Both the position numbers and the translations under genes were made by a program. From Lindgomyces ingoldianus (lineage: Eukaryota; Ascomycota; Dothideomycetes; Pleosporales; Lindgomycetaceae), in assembly GCF_010093535.1 (NCBI RefSeq), contig NW_022985188.1:617927-681926 (forward strand): DNA of 64,000 bases, given 5' to 3'. This document shows positions 12,256 through 23,978 of this stretch, one piece after another (position 1 is the stretch's first letter; the number at the start of each line of letters is the position of its first letter). The notes beneath the pieces were generated by a model, which made no database searches, was not told where the DNA came from, and worked only from the letters and a program-made list of their open reading frames with translations.

Positions 12256-13628
12256 ATGGCCGAAGGAATTGACCGCGCGCGCGAAGGTACACCGCCCAGG
12301 CTTTGAGAAGCACAAAATATATCGTGGAGTTTACCGGAATGTGGTGCTAACTGAGCTTAGAGAAGATGGAGTTTACCACCTCCAAGGAGGTTGAGGTCGC
12401 TCCGACCTTCGAACAAATGCGACTGAAGGACAACCTCCTGCGCGGCATCTACGCCTACGGATTCGAGTCTCCCTCCGCCGTGCAGTCTCGTGCAATCGTC
12501 CAGATCTGCAAAGGCCGAGACACTATCGCCCAGGCCCAGTCCGGAACGGGAAAGACAGCTACGTTTGCCATCTCTATCCTGCAGGTCATTGAGATGGGTC
12601 TTCGTGAGACCCAAGGTCAGTAGAAGGCGCCTCTATGCTCAATAGAACCCCGTGCTAACATCAATAGCCCTCGTCCTCTCTCCTACGCGCGAACTTGCAA
12701 CCCAAATCCAGTCCGTCATCATGGCCCTCGGCGACTACATGAATGTCCAATGCCACGCTTGTATCGGGGGAACCAACATCGGCGAGGATATCCGCAAGCT
12801 CGAGTACGGCCAACACGTGGTTTCTGGCACCCCCGGTCGCGTCGCTGACATGATTCGCCGCCGGACCCTCCGCACGCGCAACATTAAGATGCTAGTCTTA
12901 GATGAGGCTGATGAGTTGCTCAATCGCGGCTTCCGCGAACAGATCTACGACGTGTACCGCTACCTGCCCCCGGCCACCCAGGTTGTTGTCGTCTCGGCCA
13001 CACTTCCATACGATGTCCTCGAGATGACTACCAAGTTCATGACCGAGCCGGTCCGCATTCTCGTCAAGCGTGACGAGTTGACCCTCGAAGGCCTGAAACA
13101 GTACTTCATCGCCATCGAGAAAGAAGAATGGAAGTTTGATACCTTGTGCGACCTGTATGACACTCTCACCATCACTCAGGCCGTCATTTTCTGCAACACC
13201 CGAAGGAAGGTCGATTGGTTGACCGACAAGATGCGCGAGGCCAACTTCACTGTTTCGTCCATGCACGGCGATATGCCGCAAAAGGAGCGCGATAGCATTA
13301 TGCAAGACTTCCGCCAGGGTAACTCTCGCGTTCTAATTTCCACTGATGTCTGGGCTCGTGGAATCGACGTCCAGAATGTGTCGCTTGTTATCAACTACGA
13401 TCTTCCACCGAATCGTGAGAACTATATCCATAGGATTGGTCGAAGTGGTCGATTTGGGCGCAAAGGTGTCGCGATCAATTTCGTCACTGCTGACGATGTT
13501 CGCATTTTACGTGATATCGAACGTATGTAATTTGCATCTTGCTTTAGGCTACTTGCTAATTCTTAGCAGTGTACTACTCTACTCAGATTGATGAGATGCC
13601 GATGAACGTCGCCGACCTCCTTCAATAA
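12256..13628 (+). CDS. FAL1: DEAD-box RNA helicase, eIF4A3/Fal1 type
   Basis: ATP-dependent RNA helicase of the eIF4A3/Fal1 group. Family members act in 18S rRNA maturation in yeast and in the exon-junction complex elsewhere. Four exons: 12256-12286, 12361-12615, 12668-13522 and 13570-13628, giving 399 residues. The 31-base first exon encodes [10 protein letters not shown] and has a strong CCACCATGG start context. Motifs in order: Q-motif region ending SAVQSRAI, Walker A SGTGKT (about 71-76), PTREL, TPGR, DEAD (about 174-177), SAT, and [13 protein letters not shown]. The C terminus [10 protein letters not shown] is the conserved eIF4A-group ending. All catalytic motifs are intact. A paralogous translation factor eIF4A is the main alternative; the [19 protein letters not shown] and DVWARGIDV stretches favour Fal1/eIF4A3. 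Confidence 0.94.
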
Positions 13629-16219
13629 GTGGTCGAGCTTAGAAAGCGTGATATTATATCGACGGAGCTAGGGCTAACGGTACCGTTCAGGAGCATCGAC
13701 TCTAGGATGTAGGTCTAAGCAGAAGGCCTAGATCTATTGAGTGCGGAGGAAAGGTCTTTGAAGTGTCTCAGTAAGTTTCACCTCCATCTTTATTTTCCTA
13801 TACACTACTGACAAGTTGGCGGAAGACGCTCCACAAATTGATCAGGTGAAAAGCAACGTGTGTTGGCTCTTGGAATAGGCTCCCGATTGGTCTAGATTTT
13901 TTTAAAATATCTAATGAAATACCCTTTTGACTTTGACTTGCATTCACTCACATCCTCTCTTTTAAATTTGTGTCTCGTCCTTACGCTACCTCGTTCCTCC
14001 CTAGCAGCATCTCCAAGTGCTCAAACAGCATCCCCAACCTCCTTCAGTCTGCTCTCTACAAGTCTGCTCTCTACATCCTCTGCCACCACTCGCAGATCCA
14101 GTACTTCAGCCTTCAGCCCCTTGAACGTAAAACTTACAGTCTCAACTTCTATTCTGGCCTCCTGATGCTGATCCATTACCTTCTCAAATAATTCCGCCAT
14201 CGGCTTGATGAATTGGTATCGCCGATTAGATTCGGCTAATAGATGGCGAGTGGTTGGTTGGTCTGATGATAGAGAAGTCGGGCCCTTAGGAATCACTCAA
14301 GTGGCATAGAGGCCGCGTGGTACGGAAGTGCTTAGCAGCTGCTTAAGGAGATCATAAATACTGCTAGGGATAGAGATAAGGATGTTCCGACGAGGGTGCG
14401 GGGGTAACAATTGAGACGAGGGATTTGAGTGGCGAGATTCAGACGGGGGGAGGGGGTTATTGTGGAAGGAGTGGGAGAGGAGGGATACGTAAATGGAGTG
14501 GAACGGAACGGAACGGAACAGAGCGGAAAGGTGTGAGGGGTGGACGGATGTTGAAACAAGGCAATGGAAGGCTCCAAGGGGAAGGGACAGAAAATTCAAA
14601 ACTGATTAAGAATAGTAATGGATGGAATCAGACTGTTTGCTCTGCTCTCCCTATTTAGTTATAAGCTATTTATTAAGCGTTATTAATTCCTGCTGGAAGG
14701 GCTGGGCAGACGTTGCGGTTCCCTTTGACATCACCTCCTAACCCTAGTGGAGCTCCTTTCATATCCCCCACCTTATTTTATTGATAGTATTTCTCCTAAA
14801 AAAATCCCAGAGCCATCAAGTCAAGCAATGCTACCACCAATACCACTTAATGTTGATTATCTAGAGTAATTATGGGATATCGAGTGATGAACTGACATCA
14901 AGTTTCCTCGAGGCAATATCAAAATTTTCTTCAGATTCCCCGTAGCAACACAGCTAGGTGGCGAGGGTGTACTAAAAGTAAGGCCGGGAGCTTGTAGAAT
15001 GCTGCTGGGGCTCTCGCCAAAATGATGAGAGATCCAGTGTTCGAAATGGACAGGAGGAGCACCTACCGGTGGCCCACCTGAAGGATTTCAGGTGCCTGCA
15101 GGTGTTGCCTGAGGCTTCAGCACTAGCCTAATTAGGTAGAACCTAGGCATAAGGGGGTAGTTTCGGGCGCTAAGAGAGTGAATTGGGGTACTGGGCCTAG
15201 TCACCCGCCCATCCCTTTGATATGCCACATAATATCCAAAAAAGAAAGTCCAAAAAGCTCTGCCGTACCTTCTCTGAATGCTCTCAATTAACGCAAGGCC
15301 TATCCCGTGGTCGCATCAGCCAGATACTCATACAAGTGCAACGACCACCTCCTTACCTCCATGGTGAGCGGCCAAAACCTGAACCAACGACCCTATCACC
15401 GCTATTAATTGACCTAGCTAAATTTATCAGCGCAGAGCTTCTTAACAGAGGCTAGAGGTAAGAGCAGAATGGCTAACTCTCTTACAGATTGCAATGGACC
15501 CACTATCTGTACCCCTCATGAGCTCCAAGCTCAAGAGGATCTTCTCGCCAACAGGTGTACTTATCACCAGTTGCCGTAGCAATCTCTAAGAGGATATTAT
15601 TGAGACTCATAATTGCATAAGCTCATGGGATAGGGCAGCATGCAGAGGAGATTGACAAGAGCGACTTGAGCAACCCTAAAGAGAGTGTGGAGAACAAAAA
15701 CAGAGTCTAGTTTGCTGTACCATTAAGGATCATGCAGTGAAATTTAGTTTTACAGTGGATTGGTAGATCTTGACATATTTTGAGCGACATTGTATTGATA
15801 TGTGACCAGTTCTTAATGTTAAGCAGTGATTTAATTGACCCCTCCGACCCGCGCTAGGGCAGATTTGATAGAGCCCTCCATATAAACTTCCCCGCTAACT
15901 GTCAAAACGACTAACCTACCCCCCATAGAGCACCTACAGGCGTCTGATCATCTGTAGTTGGTCCACCTGTCCATGCCAAGCACTGGAGAGATCGTAACGT
16001 GTGCGGGTCAGTGATAGGGAGCTAATAAGAAAAGATTAGAGAGGGGAGAAAATGTTAAGACGGAGTTCATTTTCAAATACGAATCATACTCCATACGCGG
16101 TCATGAAGATGGCTAACTCCACAGCACTAGCAGAATAGGAGTCCTATATGTGGGCAGACCAGTGACTCGGGTATATTTTTCTACCAAAAAAAAAAAAGCC
16201 ACACAACATATATCCAACC
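13629..16219. other. Gene-poor interval with low-complexity tracts
   Basis: No supported gene. A minus-strand open frame around 14021-14296 has a coiled-coil-like composition (ESRLVESRLKEV) but opens with GTG and has no recognisable domain. An imperfect GGAAC pentanucleotide run lies near 14501-14519. An inverted CTGAAG...CTTCAG arrangement occurs at about 15078-15120. A poly-A tract lies at 16186-16197. The interval looks like decayed repeat-type DNA but I could not define element ends. Confidence 0.4.
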
Positions 16220-16483
16220 ATGTCTTCGTCTGCCAGTATCACATCTTCTAGACTTTTGCACGTCCGCCGCGATATTCGTCTCTATCGTGTTCCAAACAGA
16301 GGCCACTCGGCAAGAATTAAGCTCGCTCTCTATCTCGGCTCTAGCTTTTTCTTGGAGTCGCCAAGCGATACCGCAAGTCAGCGTATTACGGTGGAGAAAG
16401 ATAAGGGGGTGCTGGAGAAGTATAAGGTGCTCAAAATGTTAGGAAAGAAGATAGAAGCAGCACTCAAGAGTGTAGGGTTATGA
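16220..16483 (+). CDS. Hypothetical short ORF, 87 residues
   Basis: ATG-initiated open frame beginning MSSSASITSSRLLHVRRD and ending in a Lys-rich stretch (EKYKVLKMLGKKIEAALKS). I recognise no domain. It is preceded by a poly-A tract and followed within about 330 bases by the left end of a transposon copy, so it may be a gene relic or chance. No intron signals help to decide. Confidence 0.25.
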   Translation: MSSSASITSSRLLHVRRDIRLYRVPNRGHSARIKLALYLGSSFFLESPSDTASQRITVEKDKGVLEKYKVLKMLGKKIEAALKSVGL

Positions 16484-17021
16484 CGCGGGAAATTGGGGAA
16501 GGTTTAGGTGATATGCGAGATTAGTTGAAAAGATTTCAAAAATAGTGGTAAAGTTAGCTTTTATGGTGACGCAGTTAAGCTAGTCTGTACATACTTACTC
16601 GTGTAGCCTTTGATGTTGATATATACTTAAACCTACTAGACGGAATCTGAGGTGTGAATTCTATGAACTAAGAAATTGAGTCGTTGGGAGCCATTCTGCG
16701 GAAAATATAAAACACTCACACGGTTTGTGGATGTAGTGGAAGTGAATGCTCGTCCCTTTTCAAATATTGCAAACGATTTGTTGGAACGAATCGACTCACG
16801 TTGCAGTCATCGACAGCGCTTCCAGAGAGGCAGTACTGTACGATTAAGCGCTTTGGAGGCATGTACGGGTGAGATTTTGCTTACGTTCGTATGGTTGTGA
16901 GGAGGAGAGGTATGTATAATAACTGTTACGACTCACCTGGTCTGCACGGGTAGTACCATTTCATAGTAGTACGTTGTACTCTAGTGAAAACAGCTAAGAC
17001 TGTAAAGAAGGCTGCCCTGCT

Positions 17022-17678
17022 CAGGGCTTCCAACGAGGCGTAGTACTGTACGATTGGGCGATTTTGAGGCCCGTACGGGTGAGATTTTGTGTACGTTCGT
17101 ACGATAGGGAGGAGGAGAGGTAGGTGTACGTATCGTAACTGTTACGGCTCACGTGATCTGTACGAGTAGTACGATTCGATTAAAGTACGCCGTACTCCAG
17201 TCAAAACAGCTAAGACTATAGGTCCCTAGAGACGCAAGATTAAGGTCTAATTAACTATAAAATAACTAGTTCTCCCTAGTAACAAGAGCAGATAGGACTA
17301 GATGAGGCCTGTAAGGCGGCAAGAGGCGTGGTGTGAGGGGGCGTGGTGTGAGGGGNNNNNNNNNNNNNNNNNNNNNNNNNNNNNNNNNNNNNNNNNNNNN
17401 NNNNNNNNNNNNNNNNNNNNTTAGGGTTGGAGGCAGAGGTACGGAGGCCTAGGAGCCTATATACCCCGTGCCAATCCTAGGGTACTGAGGGGTTGGATAG
17501 CTGTAACATAACTGTGTATACAAACTTCCCAAAAGGGTAATACAATCCGTACTACGTACCGTACCTAGGGCATCATTAAACGTACGGTACGGCTCACGAA
17601 CTCGGTACGTTCGTACTGAACACGTGACCGTTACGGTTCACTTTGTACGGACCGTAGTACGGCCCGTTGGAAGCCCTG
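17022..17678. mobile_element. Inner hAT-like non-autonomous element (copy A) with exact TSD
   Basis: Terminal inverted repeats begin CAGGGCTTCCAACGAGGCGT on the left and CAGGGCTTCCAACGGGCCGT on the right. Both flanks are GCCCTGCT (17014-17021 and 17679-17686), an exact 8-base target-site duplication. The apparent length is 657 bases including a 65-base assembly gap, so the true length is uncertain. The interior is rich in GTAC/GTACG words and has no open frame of note. It is inserted in the older copy B. Confidence 0.88.
17356..17420. other. Assembly gap (65 N)
   Basis: A run of 65 ambiguous bases inside transposon copy A. The left edge carries two copies of a GCGTGGTGTGAGGGG word, which suggests that a short tandem array collapsed in the assembly. 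The TTAGGG after the gap occurs once only and is not telomeric. Confidence 0.99.
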
Positions 17679-18592
17679 GCCCTGCTCTAGAAGCGTCAGA
17701 TCTGCTCCATAAACCCATACCTGTGATGACGTACAATTACCGCAACATAGTTTTGTACTTTAGTGAGTAGCCTAATCGCACTAAGGTTAACCCCTGGTTT
17801 ACTTATAACAGCGACATATTATTTTAGTTTATTGCAAACTTGAGATTAGTCTTTGGTTACAGACAGGGTATCATGATATATGGCAAGGGACGCTGTGTAG
17901 AGGGCTCTTAACTTCTGCAGCCTAGAAGACTGCAAAATAGAACAACAGAGGCATCCAATTAACAAGATAAGGTTTATAAGTGTCATAGTTATGTTACAGC
18001 TATCGGACCCCTGAGTACCTTAAGGGCTTGGCATTGGGTATATAGGCTCCTCGGCCTCCATACCTCTGCCTCTTACCTTAAGGTTTTCGCTCTCTCTATC
18101 TCTTTCTACCCCTATCCTGCATTAACTCTCTGTGACTTGCTCTTATTGCTTGATACCTCTCACAATAAGGTAGTAAAGGCCTAGGTAAATATTTCTGCAA
18201 TAGAAAAGAATTTGTAATAGGCACTTTTGAGACGACAGACTGTAAATAAATATATCAAAACTCTTAGAAACAACTGATTGAAGCGCCCTTACTATTAAAA
18301 GGGTAATACTATTGGCAGTACGTACCGTGCCTAGGGCGCCATTAAACGTATCGTGCAGCTCAAGAACTGGGTACGTTCGTACTGAAGAGGTGGCCGACAC
18401 TGCTCACTTTGGACGGACTGTAGTACGTCTCGTTGGAAGCACTGGCCATCGGTCTAGTACCTGTCACGATTTTCTGATTGCCTTCCCTGTCAATATCCCC
18501 TTCGCTGTGATGCACAAGTGGAATAAAGCATCACCATTCCCGCTTTCAAAATAATACTCATAAAACAAGAAAATCGACACTTGAGATCGAAA

Positions 18593-19037
18593 ATGACTTC
18601 ACGAAGTTCAGTGGAGAGTTCGAGAGGCTCCTCTCTTCATTATCATTCCCAGAGCCCTTCTCCATCTATGTCCTACGACTCTAATTACGGCAGTTTACCT
18701 TATGACTCTGATTGCCTTCACTCACGACCGCAGTCCACTATCTCATTATGTATCAGGGACTTGGAATCTGCTGTGACTCTTCAGCGCACTGTCGTTCGCG
18801 AGTTGCAAATTTATTGGGCATGTGTTATGCAGAACAAGCACATGCAGAAGAAAATCCACGACGAGTTGCAAAAACGATGGAAGTAAGGACACAGAGAAGC
18901 TTAGGGAGTCGTACGAGTTAGATGAGTTGATAGCCGCAGTGATCGATGTTGAAGAGGAATTAGAGCTGATTGAGGAGTGTGTGAAGGAGACGCGGAAAGA
19001 GTGGAAGGATATGCAGCTTGGTAATTTCGGATCTTAG
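18593..19037 (+). pseudogene. Possible frameshifted Ser-rich / coiled-coil protein gene
   Basis: The ATG at 18593 opens a 97-codon frame (MTSRSSVESSRGSSLHYHS), rich in Ser and Tyr, ending at a TAA at 18884-18886. The +1 frame then continues without a break to 19037 as an acidic coiled-coil-like segment containing LDELIAAVIDVEEELELIEE. The two frames overlap, and together they would read as one helical protein, which suggests a single-base indel near 18880-18900. The GTAAGG at the stop would make an intron of only about 22 bases, too short. The alternatives are a genuine 97-residue protein followed by chance sequence, or an assembly error. No family is recognised. It starts about 150 bases right of copy B. 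Confidence 0.4.
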
Positions 19038-19317
19038 AGACAAGCTCGAGGAGGATGGTAAGGCTGTAGTTTGTGATGGAAAAGAGTTTAGCGAATGGGG
19101 TTTAATACTCGATAGGGAAGGAATGTGAAGGACCTGAAGGTTAAGTGCTGAGCTGGCTCTGCAGTAATTTGAGGCTCTCACGACTAGACCCATAGCGCAC
19201 AGAGTATGCTTCGGCTTCTTTGCGTGAAGTTTACATGAATGAATGTCTAAAATTATGCCTTACATACTCCTATGCTACGCCCCTCCATGGCGCGAACTTT
19301 TTCCCAGTAATGGCACG

Positions 19318-21849
19318 TCATCCGTACACAGGCCATTTCTTATTCTTAGCCATAGCGACCAAGTTTTCTGACATCTTTCCTATACTTTTGCTAATGCCAT
19401 CCCCATTTCCATTATTGGTGCCGTTTGCAATAGGTTTAAATTCCCCGGTATCGGATCGACCGGGCAACTCGGCGATGTTGCTAAACATTGGGGGAATTGG
19501 TGCAGGCGCAGGGACCCATTCTACTTTGATGGACTGGTCGCGGGAGAGCTTTTGGTTATTGAACCCTAGTAAAGTTAGAGTTTGGGCCTTCAGGGTGCGT
19601 TGGAAAAACTTGAGGCAAGATACGCAGCGCAAGAAAGATCAATTCGGGGTGAGGAAGGAGGAGGAAGTTCTTACAAAGCTCAAATCGGATATCAGCTGGC
19701 CCGATGATGACTTTAACCTGGTACTCTACCCTGAAGTAGTGCTTTCCGAGCTTCCAGAAGCGTCTATTCTTCTCTGTGAATTTCTTTTCGTCAGCAGTTG
19801 TGAGGTCTGACTGGATTTCGCAAAGTACTCTTGTGTCTATTCCAGGTTAGCCACGGCTACAAACACATGAATGAAGAGCAAAATGAAGAGGAGAAACCTA
19901 CCCGAACACATTTGATCTGGCAAGAACTTGGCCTCCAACCCACATTCTATAACGCTCGTTGGGAATGCACGCCTCGGATCCCCAGGGCTCACTTTTTTGA
20001 TAAAGTTGTGTATGATTGGTCGGTCGACTGACACTGGTTCACCCTTTCTAACAAACCACGCTATGGCCTGCGTGATGTACAATTTATTGTTTAACGGGTC
20101 TCTAGTCAACTCCTTTCCGGCATGCTCTGGATTTCGCTTGTCATATAGGATCTTGCAGACTGTGCCGTAGGAGGCCCGGCAGCACCGCCATCCGAGAACA
20201 GAGTGGGAAGTCAACAGCTTTCGGACGCGGTCGGCTACGAGGCCTTTGCACACGGCGAGTTGAGGGTCTGGAGCTATACGCACACGAATGTGGCGTGCGT
20301 TCGGTTTTGGCAATGGTGAAGTGGCGCCGTAGCGGCTCGAAAGGCATTGCTGCACATAAGCGCTATTTCCAAGACCGCCAGAGAGAATCAGATGGCCGAC
20401 TTGTTCATTCGGAAACTTCTGATAGAGGGATTGAAGCTGGGAATCTATCAATTTGAAGAGTTTGTTAATCTGCTTGTCGAACATTTGCTGGAGATCTTCG
20501 CGGGCAAATGTCATTTCGCCATTCTTGATGCGGGCATCGGGGTTGTTGTAGGATTGAGGCACACGAGGAATGCCAATAGAGAAAAGAGGTGTATCGTCTG
20601 GGGATCCGTATTCGCACTTAACAGCCTGGAAGTCGCGGGACTTCATCATTTCCCAGGCGGCATCGGAGGGGTCAATAGGTAGAGGTGAAGCGTTGTGAGC
20701 CGTGGAGAGTCGACCGCTGACCAGTTTCTCGAATTCGTAATCGATAGCTGCGGAACCGATTGATTCACCTGTCGCAATGTGGGTTAGCCTGGCGAGGTTA
20801 TGAACTGCTCTGCCGAACGAGAGGTTGATCACTAGTTTGGACTGAGTAGCGTAGGTGTGAACAGAGCAAAGAAAAGAGAGTAGGGAGCAATTAGCGTAAA
20901 AAGACGAGTTAGATTGGTGGCAGCTTGGGACATGTAGAGAACTGAACCAGGAGGGTGGAAATATTTACCGAACACTACATCAAGCTGTTCAAGACAGATG
21001 GATTGGTTGACATTATTTGCGATTCGTAGGACAGAAAGATCAGTCGTTCCACCCCCAGCATCACAGACGAGGAGGATATCTCTCTCCCTAAAGATTCCAG
21101 GGGCTTCTGTAGACACATGAACAGCTGCTGCTTCAGCTTCAGTCAAACCGATGGTGACAGAATGGCCAATATGCTGTCCGAAGCCGGCTCGTTCAACAAT
21201 GGATCTGAAATTCTCCACAGTCGGATTAGGTGCCCATGTGGTAGGGACCGAAAATATGAACTCTATCCTCGCATCTCTCCATGAAGCCCCTGATATCTCA
21301 GTGTAGAGCTTGTTGGCAAGATATTCGTACATCTTCCGTAGATAATCTTCGTACCATTTCTCGACTTCTGCGAGGGACTCCGGGGCTCCTACCGGATCTT
21401 CAGCCTGCTTCTGGGCGAGTTTGCGTGGATCTAAAGAAGTCTTGAACCATTCTTTGTACTCTTTGTCTTCTCCTGTTGTCTCTGCTATTGTCTCAGAGAG
21501 GAATCCCCAGGACGAAGGTTCAGACTGGCCCGTGGGGTATACGACAACTGTAGGAACTTTGTTTTCGTTGGCTTGGAATCGGCCAGGCCATTTCTGCACC
21601 CATCTTACTGTCTCGGAACCGATGGATAGATTTACATAGGAGACTCCTGTACCTGGTCTTAGTCAGCCGTGTGTTGGATAGGCATCTAAACACGACCCAG
21701 CGGAGTCAAGTCTTGGCTAGTCCTAATTCGGACAGGAGTTGACCAGGAACCCTGCGGCCGCTCCCACCCCCAACCTCAACACTGTCAACACACTTACACG
21801 TCATCCCCAAATCCACCCCAATAATCATGTGCGGCTTCTCATTATCCAT
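19318..21849 (-). CDS. Hsp70-like actin-fold ATPase (HSPA12-like fungal family)
   Basis: Cytosolic Hsp70-related ATPase of the divergent family expanded in filamentous fungi; substrates are unknown. Five exons: 21849-21798, 21652-20969, 20768-19902, 19836-19675 and 19565-19318, totalling 670 residues in frame. Motifs: N-terminal phosphate loop GVDLGMTCTGVSYVN (about 11-25), second phosphate motif CDAGGGTTDLS (about 214-224) and adenosine-pocket motif LILSGGLGNS (about 372-381). There is no canonical Hsp70 substrate-binding domain or EEVD tail; the C terminus is KVEWVPAPAPIPPMFS plus a short Gly/Asn-rich end. The 200-base intron (20769-20968) is long for this window, but the splice restores VVFG-ESIGSAAIDYEFEK. 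CTAAC branch sites precede the 3' sites of at least three introns. It is probably one of several paralogues in the genome. Confidence 0.88.
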
Positions 21850-22526
21850 CTTGTCGTCTCAATATCGTCTCGATTTGTTAGTTGTGCCTTGCCGGGGCAG
21901 GTTGAAGATCTTTAAGACACGGATCCTGTTGTTCTTCTTATCTGTCCGTGTTACAGCCTTGCGGCACAGCACCCCATTTTAAATTCTGCAAAAGATTCTC
22001 CAGTGGCAGTAAGTATGTGTTGGGGGCTCCTATAATATCACTCAGGAGTAGTTTCACCTTCCTCCGCACCGCCGATCTTACACAAGTGCCTTGCACAGCA
22101 ATCATAGCCTTCGTTCATCTGCACCCAACCGTCTGATTAGTGGCTCATTGTTCTAGCGCTGCGGCTATGGGGCCAGATCGGGCTCGGCCTGTTCAATATT
22201 GAGTCTGATGAGCAGGAGGGGTGAGTGGTTGGAGATAGGACCACTTTGTGACCGCTGTGCCGTTGTGTTGCTTGATGTTTCATACCGGCGGTAACTCGGA
22301 CACCTATTCGACCCGAAAATGGTCTATTGTTTTCATGTCATCTCGAGTTCTGCTCGTCGGCGAGCTCTTGCCACCCCTCTATATGAAGTCACCCTATCTC
22401 ATAGCGACGTGTCGCGCCCCAGAAGCTCTCAACCCACACCAGACCATCCCCTCATGACAACGACCTCACGGGAATTGGTATATCTTAATTACTTTATTTT
22501 TGGCATATTCATTGAATTCCGCCGCA
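21850..22526. other. Intergenic, divergent promoter region
   Basis: This lies between the Hsp70-like gene (minus) and the membrane-protein ORF (plus). It contains only short, unsupported open frames and no recognisable regulatory motif. Confidence 0.5.
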
Positions 22527-23978
22527 ATGGCAGACCCAAGACTCACGCCGACGCCCATAGCTACGACCCTTGGCGTTGTCATTAGCTACTATGATTCATT
22601 AGTAACTTTGCTCCTTTTGCCTGGAAATTTAGGTGTTGTTTTCCCTGCTGCTCCTCTCAGCGGTGTGAAGACGGACGGCCCGAAGACTATAGCCCCGCTT
22701 CGCACAGACATCTGGAACGGGGAGAACGTGTCGATTTTTTCCAACGAGTTTTACGCCCAAATCGGATCGGCCACGCGTAACATCCTCGGAGACAACATAG
22801 CACAAACGCCAGTTCCAACTACCTTCCCCTTAGAATTATCGACCAACATCCCAACTCCTTCGCAGACCGCTCTAGCTCCCTCGTCTGCACAGACAAGTCT
22901 CGTCCCTACAAACTCAGCTCCACCTACATCGAATTCGCCTTCAAGAAAAGGCACGAATATTTCCTCAGCTAGCACTGCTGGAATAGCTGTGGGATGTCTC
23001 ATTGCGGGCGCTCTTCTTGCAGGGTTATTTCTTTGGTTTTGTATGGGACACTATCGAAACCATCGGAAAGCCCGAGATCAAGAAGCAAGTACTGTCGCCT
23101 TCTTATCTCGTGAGAATAGGGCTACCGTGAAAAAGAAATCCTTCGAAAGCGGTAGTCCTATCTCGCAAACTGTGGTGGAAAGTCTTCCCCAACCAATGGA
23201 GGACAAAGCTATCTCTGGGGAGATTTCCAAAATTAGCAGCCTCGTCAAGAACCATGTCCAAAGTTTCTACCACAATAGTCGAGTGAGTCCTGGACTTCTG
23301 GACTTAGATGATCTCCAAGCTCTTGCAACGAATTTAGCGATGTCACCTGGGACCTTGAGCACCTTGCTTGGAAATTCGGACACGCGCGAGATTGCTCTGA
23401 GATTTTGCATTGCATGGGTGTTTGTTTCCCGAATGCAGCTGCACAGCGACCCCAATATCACATTTCTACCTCCGGACATTGCGAAACTCTTGAAAGCAAT
23501 GCCCGTTAGTAAACATGGACCCCAAGGTGAGACTCTTTACTTACACCACCGCAACCGCGATTCTTACCTGTGTTCAGCTCATGCCTTGTTTCTATCGAAG
23601 TGGCGAGCGATGACTGCAAAGATTCTGCAGCCCAGCCTTACCGAAAGTTCATTCTCTTCATCCGACCCTCGCAATCACAACATCCAGGCAGCGTTGGAGG
23701 TCTTGGACAGAATTCTCCAGCCGTACTGTGACTCACGCGTAGACAATAATCAGCGACGCTGCAACTTGGAAGAAATTTTGAAGAGAGCTGCTTCCTTCGC
23801 TTTCACGCTTTTTTCGCAGCCAGGATCTTGGGACTTTGACTGGCAAGATGAAGAAAGTGTTAAATCTGGTAGTCTTTGCATATTTCCCGCTCTTGTTCAG
23901 GTAGAAAACGAATCCGGTGAACTGCTCAAGCCTCCCCGACAGTTTAGTGAGGCTGTGGTTAGATGCCTGGATGGATGA
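22527..23978 (+). CDS. Predicted single-pass membrane protein, unknown function
   Basis: Single-exon model of 483 residues from the ATG at 22527; the open frame extends nine codons upstream only through a TTG. The N-terminal part is rich in Ser, Thr and Pro (about residues 85-150), consistent with a glycosylated stalk. A hydrophobic Gly/Ala-rich helix (TAGIAVGCLIAGALLAGLFL) at about 150-175 is followed by a basic stretch HYRNHRKARD, giving an outside-in topology. The remaining 300 residues are hydrophilic and probably cytoplasmic, with no recognised domain. The topology resembles Wsc/Mid2-type cell-surface sensors, but no Cys-rich ectodomain is seen. There is no clear signal peptide, so an upstream exon could be missing. 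The first 35 residues are the weakest part of the model. Confidence 0.6.
   Translation: MADPRLTPTPIATTLGVVISYYDSLVTLLLLPGNLGVVFPAAPLSGVKTDGPKTIAPLRTDIWNGENVSIFSNEFYAQIGSATRNILGDNIAQTPVPTTFPLELSTNIPTPSQTALAPSSAQTSLVPTNSAPPTSNSPSRKGTNISSASTAGIAVGCLIAGALLAGLFLWFCMGHYRNHRKARDQEASTVAFLSRENRATVKKKSFESGSPISQTVVESLPQPMEDKAISGEISKISSLVKNHVQSFYHNSRVSPGLLDLDDLQALATNLAMSPGTLSTLLGNSDTREIALRFCIAWVFVSRMQLHSDPNITFLPPDIAKLLKAMPVSKHGPQGETLYLHHRNRDSYLCSAHALFLSKWRAMTAKILQPSLTESSFSSSDPRNHNIQAALEVLDRILQPYCDSRVDNNQRRCNLEEILKRAASFAFTLFSQPGSWDFDWQDEESVKSGSLCIFPALVQVENESGELLKPPRQFSEAVVRCLDG

Larger units (their letters stand above)
16814..18444. mobile_element. Outer hAT-like non-autonomous element (copy B), interrupted
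   Basis: The left end reads CAGCGCTTCCAGAGAGGCAG and the right end, inverted, begins CAGTGCTTCCAACGAGACGT. Both resemble the termini of copy A. The flanks GTCATCGA (16806-16813) and GCCATCGG (18445-18452) match at six of eight bases, with two transitions, as expected for an aged 8-base target-site duplication. Copy A is inserted in it at 17022. No transposase frame is visible, so the element is non-autonomous. The assignment to hAT rests on the 8-base duplication and CAG-type ends. Confidence 0.75.

Noticed and set aside
17421..17427. TTAGGG beside the assembly gap as a telomere trace
   Set aside because: A single unit in the middle of a transposon copy; no array.
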